This document shows positions 44,971 through 56,677 of a stretch of 64,000 bases of DNA, in pieces. Below the pieces are notes generated by a model that was not told the DNA's origin, searched no databases, and worked only from the letters and a program-made list of their open reading frames with translations. Within the stretch, counting starts at the first letter, position 1. Each line of letters begins with the position of its first letter. The translations under genes and the position numbers were made by a program. This stretch comes from Peltaster fructicola. Its lineage: Eukaryota > Ascomycota > Dothideomycetes. The stretch covers positions 1,736,001-1,800,000 of the forward strand of contig CP051141.1 in the NCBI GenBank assembly GCA_001592805.2, in the 5' to 3' direction.

Positions 44971-46841
44971 ATGGATCGTGCTCGGGCTCTTGAGAACTGG
45001 CTGAGATCCAGCTCAGGAGGTCAGATCCATCCCCATGTACATCTCGCAGAGGACGCTGAACACGGTCTGCATTGGAAAGCAGAACAGCAAATTGTTGAGG
45101 GCACCAAGATCTTGACCGTACCACATTCCCACGCACTATCGTACCTCAATGCTCTTGTTGACGATGCATATCCCATTTTCAAAGCACGGCGGAGGGACTT
45201 CACGATCGAGGCTATAGGCTTCTTCTACCTCATGCTACAGTACGTGGACAGACGTTCGTCGTTCTGGAAGCCTTATCTGGAAACACTGCCTCCTCCGAGC
45301 GACCAGCTGACGACTCCATTATGGTTTGACGACGCTGATGATGCTCGTCTACTCGCGGATACAGACGTTGCGCATACAATGAACAAACGCAGGGCGATAT
45401 ACGAAGACTATTACACCTCCGGGACAGCCATCCTTAAGGAGTCCGGTATCGACGTCTCACACTTCTCTTGGTAAGCTGCCATTCAGTAAGTACCAAGATC
45501 TTCTCCATTCATCCGTCTAGGGACCTCTTCAGATGGGCGATTACCATGTTCACATCTCGTTCTTTTCCTTCACGATCTATCGCTCCAAATGACGGCAAAT
45601 ACTGGACGACCTACAAGACTGGCCAGAATGGTCAGCGTCAGACAGTACTATTAGACATGAGCCACACTCCCGCCGAAGATCTGGACTTCTCAGTGCTGTT
45701 TCCTGTCATCGATGCGGGTAATCACAACTACCAGACACGAGTCCATTGGGACTTTGATCCTGGTCGGTTCAGCATTACGAACCTCGACAGCTGTTCCTTA
45801 GGCGCTCAGATCTTCAACAACTATGGTCCAAAAGCTAATGACGAGCTCCTGCAGGGATATGGGTTCTGCATCGAAGATAATCCTTTTGATGTTGTGCTTC
45901 TCACCTTGCGCCCACCACCAGAGGACCTTCAAGCTGAGCTGAGGAGCACTCATAGCGGCTATTTCGACGTGCACGGCCAGTGGCAGTCCGACAAGGCTAC
46001 ATTCAGACTGCCACGCATCGCACAGCCTCTCCAAGTCTTCGACAGACTACCTCCGGCTCTGCTTGAGTTGTTGACAATGACCATATGCCATCAGTCTGGA
46101 ATAGAGTTCACTCCGCATGCTAGTTCAGCACTCGAACAACGTCTCAAGCCACATGTAGCACGAGTCGTGATCGGCTCGCTCACCCAGAAGTATCAGCGGT
46201 TGGCATCGGTCCGTACAATATCGGACAGAAGCAGGCTAAAACAAGTCTACGCAATGATCTACCGGCAGAGTCAGATCGATCTAACGAGGAGCTACGTCGA
46301 GGCATTGCAAGGTTATTTACAAAGCCTGACCTTGCATACGGAACCAGCCTCTCCTGTGCGCCTTGTATCATTGGAAACAATGGTTGCTGATAGCAGTCTG
46401 CTAGCTGCTCCTGTCGTGGAAGAGTTTCTAGCTGGTGTCGAGGTCAATGCCAACACTTCAGACATCGAACAGTTGAAAGCTGCTGGCTGGGAGGATGACG
46501 TGTGGGTACTCCTGCTATGCTATGCCTGGGTTTCTGGCCCAACAAACCAAGAAGCAATACTCCCTCGTTTCGTGCAGGAGTATGTCAACATGTCGAGTCC
46601 ACGCGACGACGACAAATCCGGAGAGGTCGATGACCTGCTGTCTTTGGTCACCAAAGCAGCAGAACACCTTCCATCCTCTTCGTGGGCGGATCCTGCTTGG
46701 AGTGCGGAGATGATTAGCCGCATCGGTGGACGGATACTCAGGAATGAGAGCTTCACGCTGCCCGCAATAGCAGCTGATGGTGAGACGGACATGGTGACAT
46801 ATCTCTGTGTCTCAAGTAAGGAGGGTTTCGGCACAATATGA
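44971..46841 (+). CDS. SET-domain protein lysine methyltransferase (LSMT/SETD3-SETD6-like)
   Basis: Exons 44971..45470 and 45521..46841 with a 50-nt intron splitting a Trp codon; 606 aa. The SET domain is of the split RuBisCO-LSMT type. An N-terminal part has HVHLAEDAEHGLHWKAEQQI with SHALSYLNAL. A long insertion follows, then FPVIDAGNHN and LGAQIFNNYGPKANDELLQG with GYGF, which correspond to the SAM- and substrate-binding NH.. and ..NYG.K.N.ELL..YGF motifs. A helical substrate-binding C-terminal region follows. Such fungal enzymes methylate ribosomal proteins or elongation factors (Rkm/Efm groups); which one is not decidable here. ATG 44971 is used because upstream in-frame codons offer only TTG. 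Confidence 0.88.
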
Positions 46842-47228
46842 TGCTTAAGGATCATTCGAAAGTCTCTCATTACGTGAGCATCACGGCATTCGGTAACATT
46901 AACCATCGAGGCTCAGATCGGCATTGCAGATGCGCCCCACTGAAAATACTCGAATATGCCCTCGTCCACTTGCGACAGCCGAGCAGGGTCATTTATTACT
47001 CTGGCTCACGTCTTGTTGCCGATGAACTCGTCCTGCTTCTACATACATTCCTCCTGATCACTTCCACATACACCTGAACGAGCTTGCTAGACATTGCGCA
47101 GCGTCCGCGACTTGATATTTCCTTCCACCAGTTCGGCTCCTTCAATCGATTCACTGAGCACGTCATTGTAGAAAGTTGCTCGCCTCAAGCTACATCCACA
47201 GGCCATCTACTCACATCAGCGTGTCAAC
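46842..47228. promoter_or_regulatory. Upstream region of RIB3
   Basis: 387 bp between the SET gene and RIB3, both on the plus strand. No FMN riboswitch-like or other element is recognised. Confidence 0.35.
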
Positions 47229-47953
47229 ATGGCGCTTGTCAATGGCACGAACGAGTTCGACAGTATTCCAGATGCCGTGGAAGCCTTCGGTACAAGTTGC
47301 GCGCAAGGATCATGCAATCAAGCTGACAAAGTCGAAAGCACGAGGAGACTTTCTAGTCGTCCTTGATTCACCAGATCGCGAGAACGAAGGCGATCTCATC
47401 ATTGCTGCCTCCCATTTCACACCCGCCAAGTCGGCCTTCATGATCAGACACACCTCAGGCTATCTTTGCGCACCAATCACACCAGCTCTTGCAGCTCGTC
47501 TAGAGCTCCCACAAATGGTGGCACACAACACAGATCCGAATAGAACCGCATACACGATCACCATAGATGCAGCAGATGGAGTGACGACAGGTATCGGCGC
47601 ACACGACCGAAGTCTTACCTGCCGGCTCCTCGCGGATCCAAATGCTCAGCAAGACTCTTTCAGACGACCAGGACATATTGTGCCACTGCAGGCACGAGAA
47701 GGAGGCGTTAGAATTCGACCAGGTCACACAGAGGCAACGATAGATTTCTGTCAGCTTGCAGGACTGCCTGCCGTTGGGGTGATCGGTGAACTGGTCGAAA
47801 GACGGCGAGAGAGGTTCGGGCAAGGGCGAAATGGCTGGCGGTTTTGGCATGATGCGCAAGGACGGCTGTCTAGCCTTTGCAAAGAAGTACGGCCTACGCT
47901 GTGTTACTATCGAAGACCTGGTTAAGCATCTTGAGGGCCAGTCCAAGAAATGA
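47229..47953 (+). CDS. RIB3: 3,4-dihydroxy-2-butanone 4-phosphate synthase (riboflavin synthesis), one frame break
   Basis: Converts ribulose 5-phosphate to the four-carbon precursor of riboflavin. Exon 1 47229..47289 (MALVNGTNEFDSIPDAVEAF), a 49-nt intron with a GCTGAC branch site, exon 2 from 47339. Conserved motifs: FLVVLDSPDRENEGDLIIAA (metal and substrate acids), FMIRHTSGYLCAP, LPQMV..N.DPNRTAYTITI, DRSLTCRLLADP and RRPGHIVPLQAREGGVRIRP then GHTEA. After ELVE the frame shifts: the genuine end (DGERGSGKGEMAGGFGMMRK, then CVTIEDLVKHLEG) is in the next frame. It is restored if one A of the AAA run at 47798-47800 is extra. Corrected length 224 aa, usual for the family. Confidence 0.93.
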
Positions 47954-48642
47954 GAGACGAGACATACATATCTCTTGCGACACGGTTGCAACTGGACGAT
48001 CGTGCAAAGCTTGCCAGCTGTGGGCTGTTCAGTACATCGCGACACATTTTGAGCTGCGATACGACCTCAGTGGATGACGGCGAACGCCGTGTTCAACATG
48101 CTTGTAAAGGATAAAGGGCTGCGCCTGAAATACCAAGCCGAAGAGCACATACATAGAGCAAATAGCGATATATAGAACATAATGAGATCAATGCTGTCGC
48201 GTGCAAATCCGCACGGACCATATGCGCCAAGAAAGCTGGATCTCAAGACATCATGCTCTGTACAGCAACATCGAAGCCTTTCTCAAGTGGTTTTGATGAC
48301 AAACCCTCTTACTACAGCATTTTGCACATTTGCAAGGAGTCACGGTCTTGGTCATCTCTGGTCTTGATACAGCAGACGCTTTTGCATTTTTGAGCACACT
48401 CGTCATCACGCTTTACATCGGCTAAATATTTCCTGCCTTTCACGACGACATCCTTCCTGGCGACGACATAGTACAGCTCTGATCAGAAACACCACACGCA
48501 AGCAGAAACATACATATGCAGTCAGACCGTATACAGCATAAAACGCCAGCCTGAGCTTCTGCTTCATCGGCAGGACTAGGCTGCGGGACCAGCGCCTGCC
48601 GCGACAGAGCACTGAAGTGCTCTGAGCATTGTCGTCGCCGGC
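47954..48642. other. Intergenic, no gene seen
   Basis: 689 bp between RIB3 and the deubiquitinase gene, both on the plus strand; presumably the latter's promoter and leader. Nothing recognisable. Confidence 0.35.
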
Positions 48643-51459
48643 ATGAATCACCACATGCCGGCTGGCCCAGGCCACCAACACGTACCTCCTGGTACGCCTA
48701 CACATCCTCACTATTCCCAACGGCATCGAGACTACAATGCCTATCATGGCATGCCGCAGTCCCCGATTCACCATAATCCCTACGCCAACATGTACTATCA
48801 ACCGCCGCCGCAATACTACCACCCTCAGATGCAGCCGTACACGCAGCAACGATGGCAGCCACAACATCCTGTGCAGTATCAGCAGCATTACATGCCCCAG
48901 CCCATGCAGCACATGCCCTACCCGCAGAGATCACCAATGATCGCGCCACCTCAGCCAATGACGCCGAGCCAGCGACCGCAGGGCACGCGACAATACTCGC
49001 AACAGAGCATGCCGCACATGCAGCAGTACAGTAACCAGACACCACAATCATCCTCGCCTATACCAACTACACCGTCCGCCTTCCCATCGTTGACGAATAC
49101 CACACAGATTGGTTTGCCATCGCCAGTGCCAACGCCAGAAAGAGATATTGTATCTGCGAAAGCACAGGACGAGACACACGAGTCCATGGAGAGTCAGGAG
49201 GTGAACAGAGAAGAGCTTGCTCTGTCGGAAGAGCGCGAACAATCCTCAAACCCTTTACAACTGCCAGCAGAGCGAAGGACGCCATATTATCCAAAGGTAT
49301 GTATCTGCCTCATTCCGTGGCACGTGTGCTTACGAAACATAGCTCCCGTGGTACTCTCCTCCACATCACCGTCTGCTTTCCTCCTCGAGCTACGCCCAAC
49401 CGCAAGAAGCGGCATACTTTACACTCTACTAATGGCATCGTGGCACTTCCGTCGCGCAGTGCAATGGCAATAGAAGCGCCATCGTTGTCAAGCACATCTG
49501 CTGTGCAACGAGCAGTCGAGGATGTGCCATCAGACGCATCGACCGTTGCGGCTCCATCAGATCTCGAGACGCCAGCGACATCTCATGCTCCTTCCGAGAG
49601 CGAGTACACCCAGGTGTCGACTCCCACGACTCCAGCACTCCCTACCGAACCATCACCAAAGCCAACTCCCACGCAAGCGCAACAGCATATCAGGCGAGAT
49701 ACGAGATCAGCTGTCGCTATACCTATTATTCCTAATCTACCTCGCCACAAGGGTACACCATCTCTGGATCGACAGACACAAACCGTTACCGCGGCTGCTC
49801 AGCCAGAAGAGACGATACGAGACGAAAGTGCACAGGAGTCTGTCGTCTCAGAAGAACAGATAACCTTGCCTGCAGCACCTAAGTCATGGGCTGACCTCGT
49901 ACGCATCCGAGGAACCGCTGCAAGACCTGCGGCTGCACCACATGAGGTCCTCAACGGTGTTGCATCCTTGCCAAAGAATGCCACCCTGGCTGAGGCACTC
50001 AGACAATATGTCGTGCAATCTTCTCAGATATCTTTCTTCGAACCACGTGGTCTCGTCAATACAGGCAATATGTGCTATATGAATTCTGTGAGTGATTAGC
50101 TGCCCTGGTGGCAGATATGAACTAACAGACAACTAGATCCTACAGGTATTGGTATTTTGTGTACCCTTTTTCAACTTCCTCGACCAGGTTCGCACGAGGA
50201 CAGTCCATTCTATGAAGAGCGAGACGCCGCTACTTGATGCCATGATCATGTTCATGCGGGAGCTGAAGGTACTGGCTTCAGCAGGCGATCTGGACTCGCT
50301 ACGCAAGACGCTCAAGCCGGAGCAGCTCGAGAAGTATGGTGATCCGATTACTCCTGAGTATATCTACGACGCCCTCAAGCATCTGCCACGGTTCCAGAGT
50401 ATGCGTCGCGGCCATCAACAGGACGCCGAGGAGTTTCTAGGCTTCGTGCTCGAAGGCTTGCATGACGAGTGCGTTGCAGTCATGCAGGGAGACAACCAAG
50501 CACTACAGGCCGATCAATCCGATGTTGAGTCACAGCAAGAGGGAGACGGATGGCTTGAAGTCGGACCGAAACAAAAAGCGGCAGTCACACGCACAGCTGG
50601 CCACCAAGATGCACCCTCACCAGTGACCAAGATATTCGGTGGTCATCTTCGGTCAGAACTACGTGTCCCTGGTCAAAAGGACTCTGTCACTCTTGAGCCA
50701 TATAAGCCACTTCAACTCGATATTGGCGCATCGCATATCAACAATATTGTGGACGCACTGAAGGGTATCACTCACATTGAGAACTTGACGGGCGACTTTG
50801 GCGGTCGTGGCAACACAGCCAAGAAGCAGGTCTTTATCGACTCTCTGCCGCCAGTTTTGATTCTCCACCTGAAACGCTTCCAGTATGAGAACAACCTCAC
50901 TGGAACACAGAAGATCTGGAAGAAGGTGGGTTACCCACTAGAACTTGAGATTCCGAAGGAGGTCTTTACACAGTCGAAACGAGGAAGTCTGTCTGTAAGC
51001 AATGGCCTGCCAAAGTATAGGCTGACAGCTGTTGTGTACCATCATGGCAAGTCTGCTGCTGGTGGACATTACACCGTCGACGTCCTTCGGCAAGATTTCC
51101 GCGAGTGGGTACGCATCGACGACACTTTCATTCGTCGCATTCGACCAGAAGATGTAGCAGAGGGTGGCGCAGCTGAAGATCCCAAGATTCTTGCTAGAGC
51201 GCTTGAGCAGCACAAGGCTGACCAGGAGATGCAGAAGCAGCGCAATATGTACCAGGGTCTGGATGAGGAAGAGCAGACAAAGCCCTGGAGCGAGGTAAAT
51301 GGTCATGCTGAGAAGAAGAAGCCTGGCAATGGAGCTGTTCCAGCTGGTGTTGCCACTCCAAGCTCGACCACAGGCAAGAGGACACCAACAACAAAACGTG
51401 AGGGTGTGAAGGACAACAAGGTCGCCTACATCCTTCTCTACGAGCGTATCGAGGCCTAG
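48643..51459 (+). CDS. UBP3: Ubiquitin carboxyl-terminal hydrolase, Ubp3/USP10-like (one frame break)
   Basis: Cysteine-type deubiquitinase. Exons 48643..49296, 49343..50087, 50137..51459 (introns 46 and 49 nt); about 907 aa. The first 220 residues are Pro/Gln/Tyr/His-rich. A PKLPWYSPP motif starts exon 2, as in Ubp3-type proteins. The Cys box GLVNTGNMCYMNSILQVL (Cys near residue 462) spans intron 2; the His box is YHHGKSAAGGHYTVD. Also seen are LRFQSMRRGHQQDAEEFLGF-like QQDAEEFLGF and LILHLKRFQY-like residues. In exon 2 the frame changes once near 49365-49378 (from LPWYSPPHHRL to FPPRATPNRKKR), equivalent to one extra base (or two missing). In yeast, Ubp3-Bre5 acts in COPII/COPI trafficking, ribophagy and transcription. 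Confidence 0.9.
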
Positions 51460-51911
51460 CATGTCTCGAATCGCAAGCTCGCCGCAAATGGTATTGCGTT
51501 GTGTACAGGGAAGCGAAGCTGAGATAATGGATCAGTGCGTTTGGTCTTGTCTAATGTCTGCATCTGACTGAGAGACAAGGCCGGTGTTTGATGACCTGAT
51601 GACGACCTCCTTCATACCGCAATTGTATAATCACATACTTCATGTATCTTAGCATTCCTCTGAGCGTTTCCGGTCTGTATATGGTCGTGAAGACCGTCTT
51701 TTAGTGTGTAGTAGAGAACTTGCTCTTCGTTCCTCGATTCAATTCTACAGTCCAAAACCCGTCACACCTTGCGCTAAAACCACTGCAAAATTCAACGTGA
51801 GTGAACAGGACATTACACTACTGCCTCTCTACGATAAAGAACTAGTTTATCGAGAAGTCTTGCGACCGAGCAGACATGCTGCCGCTGCTAGTATCCTGCT
51901 GATCAACGAAG
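51460..51911. other. Intergenic, no gene seen
   Basis: 452 bp between the deubiquitinase and PRMT5 genes, both on the plus strand; expected to hold a terminator and the PRMT5 promoter. Confidence 0.35.
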
Positions 51912-54148
51912 ATGTCCGCCATGACGACTGAGGACGTAACGCCTCTCTGGTTTGTGGCCGAACATGACTCGAGTCGTGCAGATATCGAAGCAATCGACGC
52001 CTTGACAGCAACACAAGAGCTGGGATATGATATGGTCACGATACCGATCACGACTTCATTGTTTCATGGTCGAGTCTTCAGCTTACTCAAGACATTTTTC
52101 GACAGCAAGGATCGGCAAACGTTCACACAACTCCAGCCTCTTGGCTCAGAAGACACATTACTGGTACCAGACGATGCCAATGGTCGACTAATTGGACTGA
52201 TCTCGCCATGGATTGTCCCAGGTGCGCGAGATGCCACGATCGCAGATGTCAGTCAACAAGTGTTGAAGCTCGAGTTTGCTTACGCTTCGTTTTGTGGCAT
52301 TCTCAATGTGATCATTCACGGACCTCTGCCGGGAAGCGATGTCGTCCAGTACGCTCGCTGTGTCTTGGAAGGGCTGGCAGCGAATCCTCACCTAAACATT
52401 CGTATAGCGTTACCCATGACAGGCGAGCTTCAGCAGGATGACCTCATAGAGGAGAGCTTGCTAGAGCTAGATCTCACTCACGACGAAGATGAAGCAGAGG
52501 ATGGCACTGAACAGGATCTCTACGGCACTTGGCAGACATGGGACACTATCCGTGCCATCTGCAATTACCACTCGAGGCTGGGAGTAGCTCTTGAGATACC
52601 ACGCCAGCTGCCAGCGATGCAATTGCAAAGCCGCTGGTACTCGGAACCCATACGGATTATAAACTTCCCAAGGACCAGCTTCCTTCGTAATGCCAAGGGA
52701 TACCCAGTCTTACATCGATCACATCAGGAGTATCTTACGCGGCTACAACGACTCAGAATTCCACCATGGATCATGCTTAGCGACGTTGCCGATCGTTCTC
52801 CCAACAAGCAAACCAGCGACCCAACACCAGCCGAAGCGAGCCAGAAGATGAAGCACCGAGCTGGGCACCTTGAGTATATTCGTCATCTCCAACAGACACA
52901 GCCTGCGAGATCAGCCATCGAGCGATTTGGTCAGGGGTATCAAGACTATATGCAGTCACCACTGCAGCCGCTGAGCGATAATCTCGAGAGCATCACCTAT
53001 GAGGTCTTTGAGAAAGACCCTGTCAAATACGACTGGTATGAGCAGGCGACAGAGCTTGCTTTACTCGATCTCAGAGCCAGACTGGGCGATGACCGACCAC
53101 TCAACGTAGCTGTTGTGGGCTCAGGCAGAGGACCTCTAGTGTCGAAGGCACTTCTCGCCAGCCAGAACTCTGGCGTAGCAATTAGATGCTGGGCTGTTGA
53201 GAAGAATCCGAATGCTTTTGTGCATTTACAAAGACGGAACAGGACTGATCCGCTGTGGAATGGCACAGTGACAGTCGTCAAAAGCGACATGCGGGCGTGG
53301 AAAGGACCTGTGATTGATGGTAAAGTCGAGAAGCTAGACGTCATGATCTCAGAACTGCTGGGCTCCTTTGCAGACAATGAATTGTCGCCTGAATGTCTCG
53401 ATGGAGTACAGCATGTGCTTCATTCTGAGCATGGTGTCAACATACCGCAAAGTTACACTGCTCATCTCACACCCATCTCGACACCTCGATTGTACAACGA
53501 ACTGCTCTTGAGGTTTGGCGACGACAAGTGGGAGGTCCCGGTGGTGGTCATGCTGCAACAGCAAGATTTTCTGAGTCTGCAGCAAGGATCGTCCTCGCAA
53601 CCCAACGTGCAAACCGCATGGGAATTCCATCATCCGATCGATGCAGCGCTGCTCGAACGCCAGCAACTAAGAGCAGGTGGAAGTGTCGAGCACGGTGGAA
53701 CAGGCGGTGCGTTTGGTGGCGACGGAAGCAACGAGCACAACAATCGATATTGCAAGGTGTCTTTCGACGTGAAGGAGCCGGGCGTGTGTCATGGACTGGC
53801 TGGCTACTTCGAGACAGTGCTCTATGCCAGCGATGACGGCAAGAAGGTCGAACTGAGCACAAATCCGGTGACAATCGATGCGAAGAGCAAAGACATGATC
53901 AGCTGGTTCCCGATCTTCTTCCCTCTCAAGGTGAGTCTCTCGATGTTGTGTTGATGCACACTGATTTACAGCAGGCTCCTTTACATGTCCCTGCTAACAG
54001 TAAGGTCGTCGTGAGCATGTGGCGAGCTACGGATGATCGCAAGGTGTGGTACGAATGGATAGTTGAAGTTTACAGTGGCAAGCATCCGTCAAGGCTTGTT
54101 GCAATGTCAGAGCTCCATTCATCTCGGAAGCATGGCTGCTTGATGTGA
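51912..54148 (+). CDS. PRMT5: Type II protein arginine methyltransferase PRMT5 (Skb1/Hsl7)
   Basis: Makes symmetric dimethylarginine on histones, Sm proteins and cell-cycle regulators. Exons 51912..53930 and 53972..54148 (41-nt intron); 731 aa. The N-terminal TIM-barrel region contains LGYDMVTIPITTSLFHGRVF and LISPWIVPGARD. The linker FEKDPVKYDWYEQATELALL leads into the SAM-binding VVGSGRGPL motif (about residues 398-406). The double-Glu loop SELLGSFADNELSPECLDG (about 480-498) follows. The beta-barrel and C-terminus end MSELHSSRKHGCLM, closely like other fungal PRMT5. All catalytic motifs are intact. Confidence 0.96.
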
Positions 54149-54940
54149 GTGCCACCGCCGAGCAGGAGGAATGTGGTGGAGACAGTCCTGCATCCTATAC
54201 GAGCACATCAGCTCTGCCCAGGATCTATTGGGCTTCGGTCTTCGAGTTGTCCAGCAGCGTCGTGACTTGTGTGGCGAACATGGAAGCAGCGACATACGCG
54301 CCAAGTACTTGAAGCATCTTGCCGAGCTGATGCATTCACCGACACTGGAGCATGCAATGTTGTGGCTCCAATACTGATGCCGCCGCAGACATCCATCACT
54401 ACATCTGCTGCGTGCTCACGACACAAGCAGACAGCAACATACACGACAGCATCCTCTTCCACAGCAAAATATCAGTCGACCAATACAGCACCTGCTGGCA
54501 GCTATGGTGCTCCCAGGGTCTATGTGCTGGCGTGTATGACCGGGCTTGGTGGCTTGAGTGTGATTGCAATCGTCCTGCTATAAGAGTATGCCGCTGAAGA
54601 AGAGTGCCACAGGCTGATGATATCTCCCTTTGTCTTGAACCAGGATGCTTGTCTATAAGAGTTGTCGAGATCATAAATCCCAACAATGCCGGTGAACTTC
54701 CTGTCCACAAAGACATCAGCGCCTCAGCCTTGCGTCTATTTGCGGCGCAACCCACCACGCTAGTAAGAGCCAAGAAGCTTTAAGGTGAAGCTCTAACTGC
54801 GCTCGTCATACCGCAGCCTTCTACCTCCACCTCCTTCACAGCGCATGCGAAGCGAGTCACGCTACAACCGGGACTCGAGAGTCGGCTGAACGTCTTGATC
54901 TCTCTATACCACCAATTGCGACCACCAAGACACCAAAGCC
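54149..54940. other. Intergenic; candidate short secreted-type open frame inside
   Basis: 792 bp between PRMT5 and the DUF7053 gene. An open frame at 54269-54583 (plus) is Ser/Thr/Ala-rich and ends with a hydrophobic stretch (VYVLACMTGLGGLSVIAIVL) then a stop, like the tail of a GPI-anchored protein. I see no signal peptide or convincing start, so I do not call a gene. Confidence 0.3.
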
Positions 54941-56221
54941 ATGCCGAAGCGAATCGTCTACACCAAGATCACTCCGCTTCCGGCAAATGTGCCGCGACAG
55001 CTCGCACTCGACATGTTACACTCGCATGCCGAGATCATCGAACTCAACCCGCTTGTTACAGGACACAAGCCCATTGAAGCGCCGCGCGATGCCGCTCGGG
55101 ACGAATACTTCGCGCAATGGTATGAGATCGAGGAGATCATTACCTGGGGCTTCGGCATGAAGAAGAAGATCGCCTTCAAAGGATGCTTTCATGATATGCC
55201 GTGGGGTCTTCAAACACACATCTATGCGCCTTTGGGTGTGGACTTGCGCAACAAATACCAGATCGCAGGCAATCAACCCGGCGAGCCGAAAGAGGTGCGA
55301 GAACTCGGCGTGGATGCGCCAGCTGAGGGACTGTATCTGAAAGAGGATGTCGAGATCACCTGCAACATTGCGCTGTCTAGCTTTGTGAAGAAAGAGACGA
55401 AGCAGACGCTGTTGACTATGATCGAGCGCATGACCAAGAAGGCCGAACTCTTGGACGATGGCGTATTGCATGCCATGTTTGAGAATGGTAGACTGAAGAC
55501 GATCAACCCGACCCAAACACACCATAAGGACAGCCTGACCGCGCCATCATTGACGGATCGAAGTCCATCAATCGCCTCGTCGCCTTCCAGTCCACCAAGC
55601 GTACAGCAAGATTTTCGAGCATCACACACCTTCACCAAGTATTCCAATCTACCAGGCAGGATGAGCACTGCAGCCCTTGGTGCCAGCCCAAGCCCAGTCT
55701 ACGCAGAGCTTGATGCGTCGCCTAGGTTGGATGCAAGTGGCTTCTCGAAACCGCAGAACAACGCCGTGGAAATGGAAGGCTCTACTCTATTTGTCCCGGG
55801 CGCCAACGAGCGGTATCCATTCAACGGCACAGATGCGCCAGGCATAGTCCACGCAGAGTTGGCAGATACGAGCGGCGGCTTGCAGCCAAAGCGACTCTCA
55901 CACCTGTCCTTCAGCTATAGCGAGCGTCAGGCGCCAAGCACGCACTCCCGCGTGAGCGGCGATTCACATCGACTGAGCGTCTCCCATGCCGTCGAACAGG
56001 ACCAAGGTAGGAGGACAAGTGCGAATAGCACTAGCCACTACGTGATTGCCAACCCCGACCAACCTGCGCGTGCCTCTCTGCCCTACCCCGACGGACCAGA
56101 TGCTTATGTGCGAGCCGACTACCAGGATCAAAGGCCATCTGCACGTACTTCGCAAGGTGCCAATCCTTCAGCTGTTACAAATCAGATAGGCGGTCTGAAC
56201 ATCTCTGGGGCCGGCACTTAG
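54941..56221 (+). CDS. DUF7053 family conserved fungal protein
   Basis: 426 aa, single exon. The N-terminal 180 residues match the fungal DUF7053 pattern: MPKRIVYTKITPLPANVPRQ, HAEIIELNPLVTGHKPI, KIAFKGCFHDMPWGLQTHIY, APLGVDLRNKYQIAG and LGVDAPAEGLYLKEDVEITC with NIALSSFVKK. Function in the family is unknown. The fold is probably of the lipid/START-like helix-grip type, judged only from the alternating strand pattern, so this is weak inference. The C-terminal 240 residues are Ser/Pro-rich and disordered, ending QIGGLNISGAGT. It is convergent with CTNNBL1. Confidence 0.85.
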   Translation: MPKRIVYTKITPLPANVPRQLALDMLHSHAEIIELNPLVTGHKPIEAPRDAARDEYFAQWYEIEEIITWGFGMKKKIAFKGCFHDMPWGLQTHIYAPLGVDLRNKYQIAGNQPGEPKEVRELGVDAPAEGLYLKEDVEITCNIALSSFVKKETKQTLLTMIERMTKKAELLDDGVLHAMFENGRLKTINPTQTHHKDSLTAPSLTDRSPSIASSPSSPPSVQQDFRASHTFTKYSNLPGRMSTAALGASPSPVYAELDASPRLDASGFSKPQNNAVEMEGSTLFVPGANERYPFNGTDAPGIVHAELADTSGGLQPKRLSHLSFSYSERQAPSTHSRVSGDSHRLSVSHAVEQDQGRRTSANSTSHYVIANPDQPARASLPYPDGPDAYVRADYQDQRPSARTSQGANPSAVTNQIGGLNISGAGT

Positions 56222-56677
56222 TTGTCCACGCTGCACACAAGACACTAAGCCCTTGAGCGAAGCCTAGCAATGTAAAGTGAGCCAGGGTTCAGCTTAAGGC
56301 TCGAAGAAGCACGAAGGAAGGCGCAAGCACGGGTCTATAGACCAGTTCACGGTTTGACATTCTGGAGCTACACCTGTGCCACCGAAAATCCTACTATTGG
56401 CTTGAAAGATGGACGACAATGTCCTCGTAGTGGCCATGCTATACGTCTGACAGAACCTCTGCGGCGATTGATGATGATGTGATTTCACGAATGGTCTGGA
56501 GGGAGTTGTTGGCTTGAGATCTACTTTGATACCATACCATGATGGTACTATGGTCGAGAAGGCAGTTGACATATGAGGAGACGATATACCCTAGCGACGA
56601 TCCACTTAAGCTATAGCAATGTTTTGCAATCTAATGACCTTTGTTTGCCATCAATCCACATATACATTATCGTACAG
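56222..56677. other. Convergent 3' region, no gene seen
   Basis: 456 bp between the DUF7053 and CTNNBL1 stops. It should carry both 3' ends; nothing else is recognised. Confidence 0.4.
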
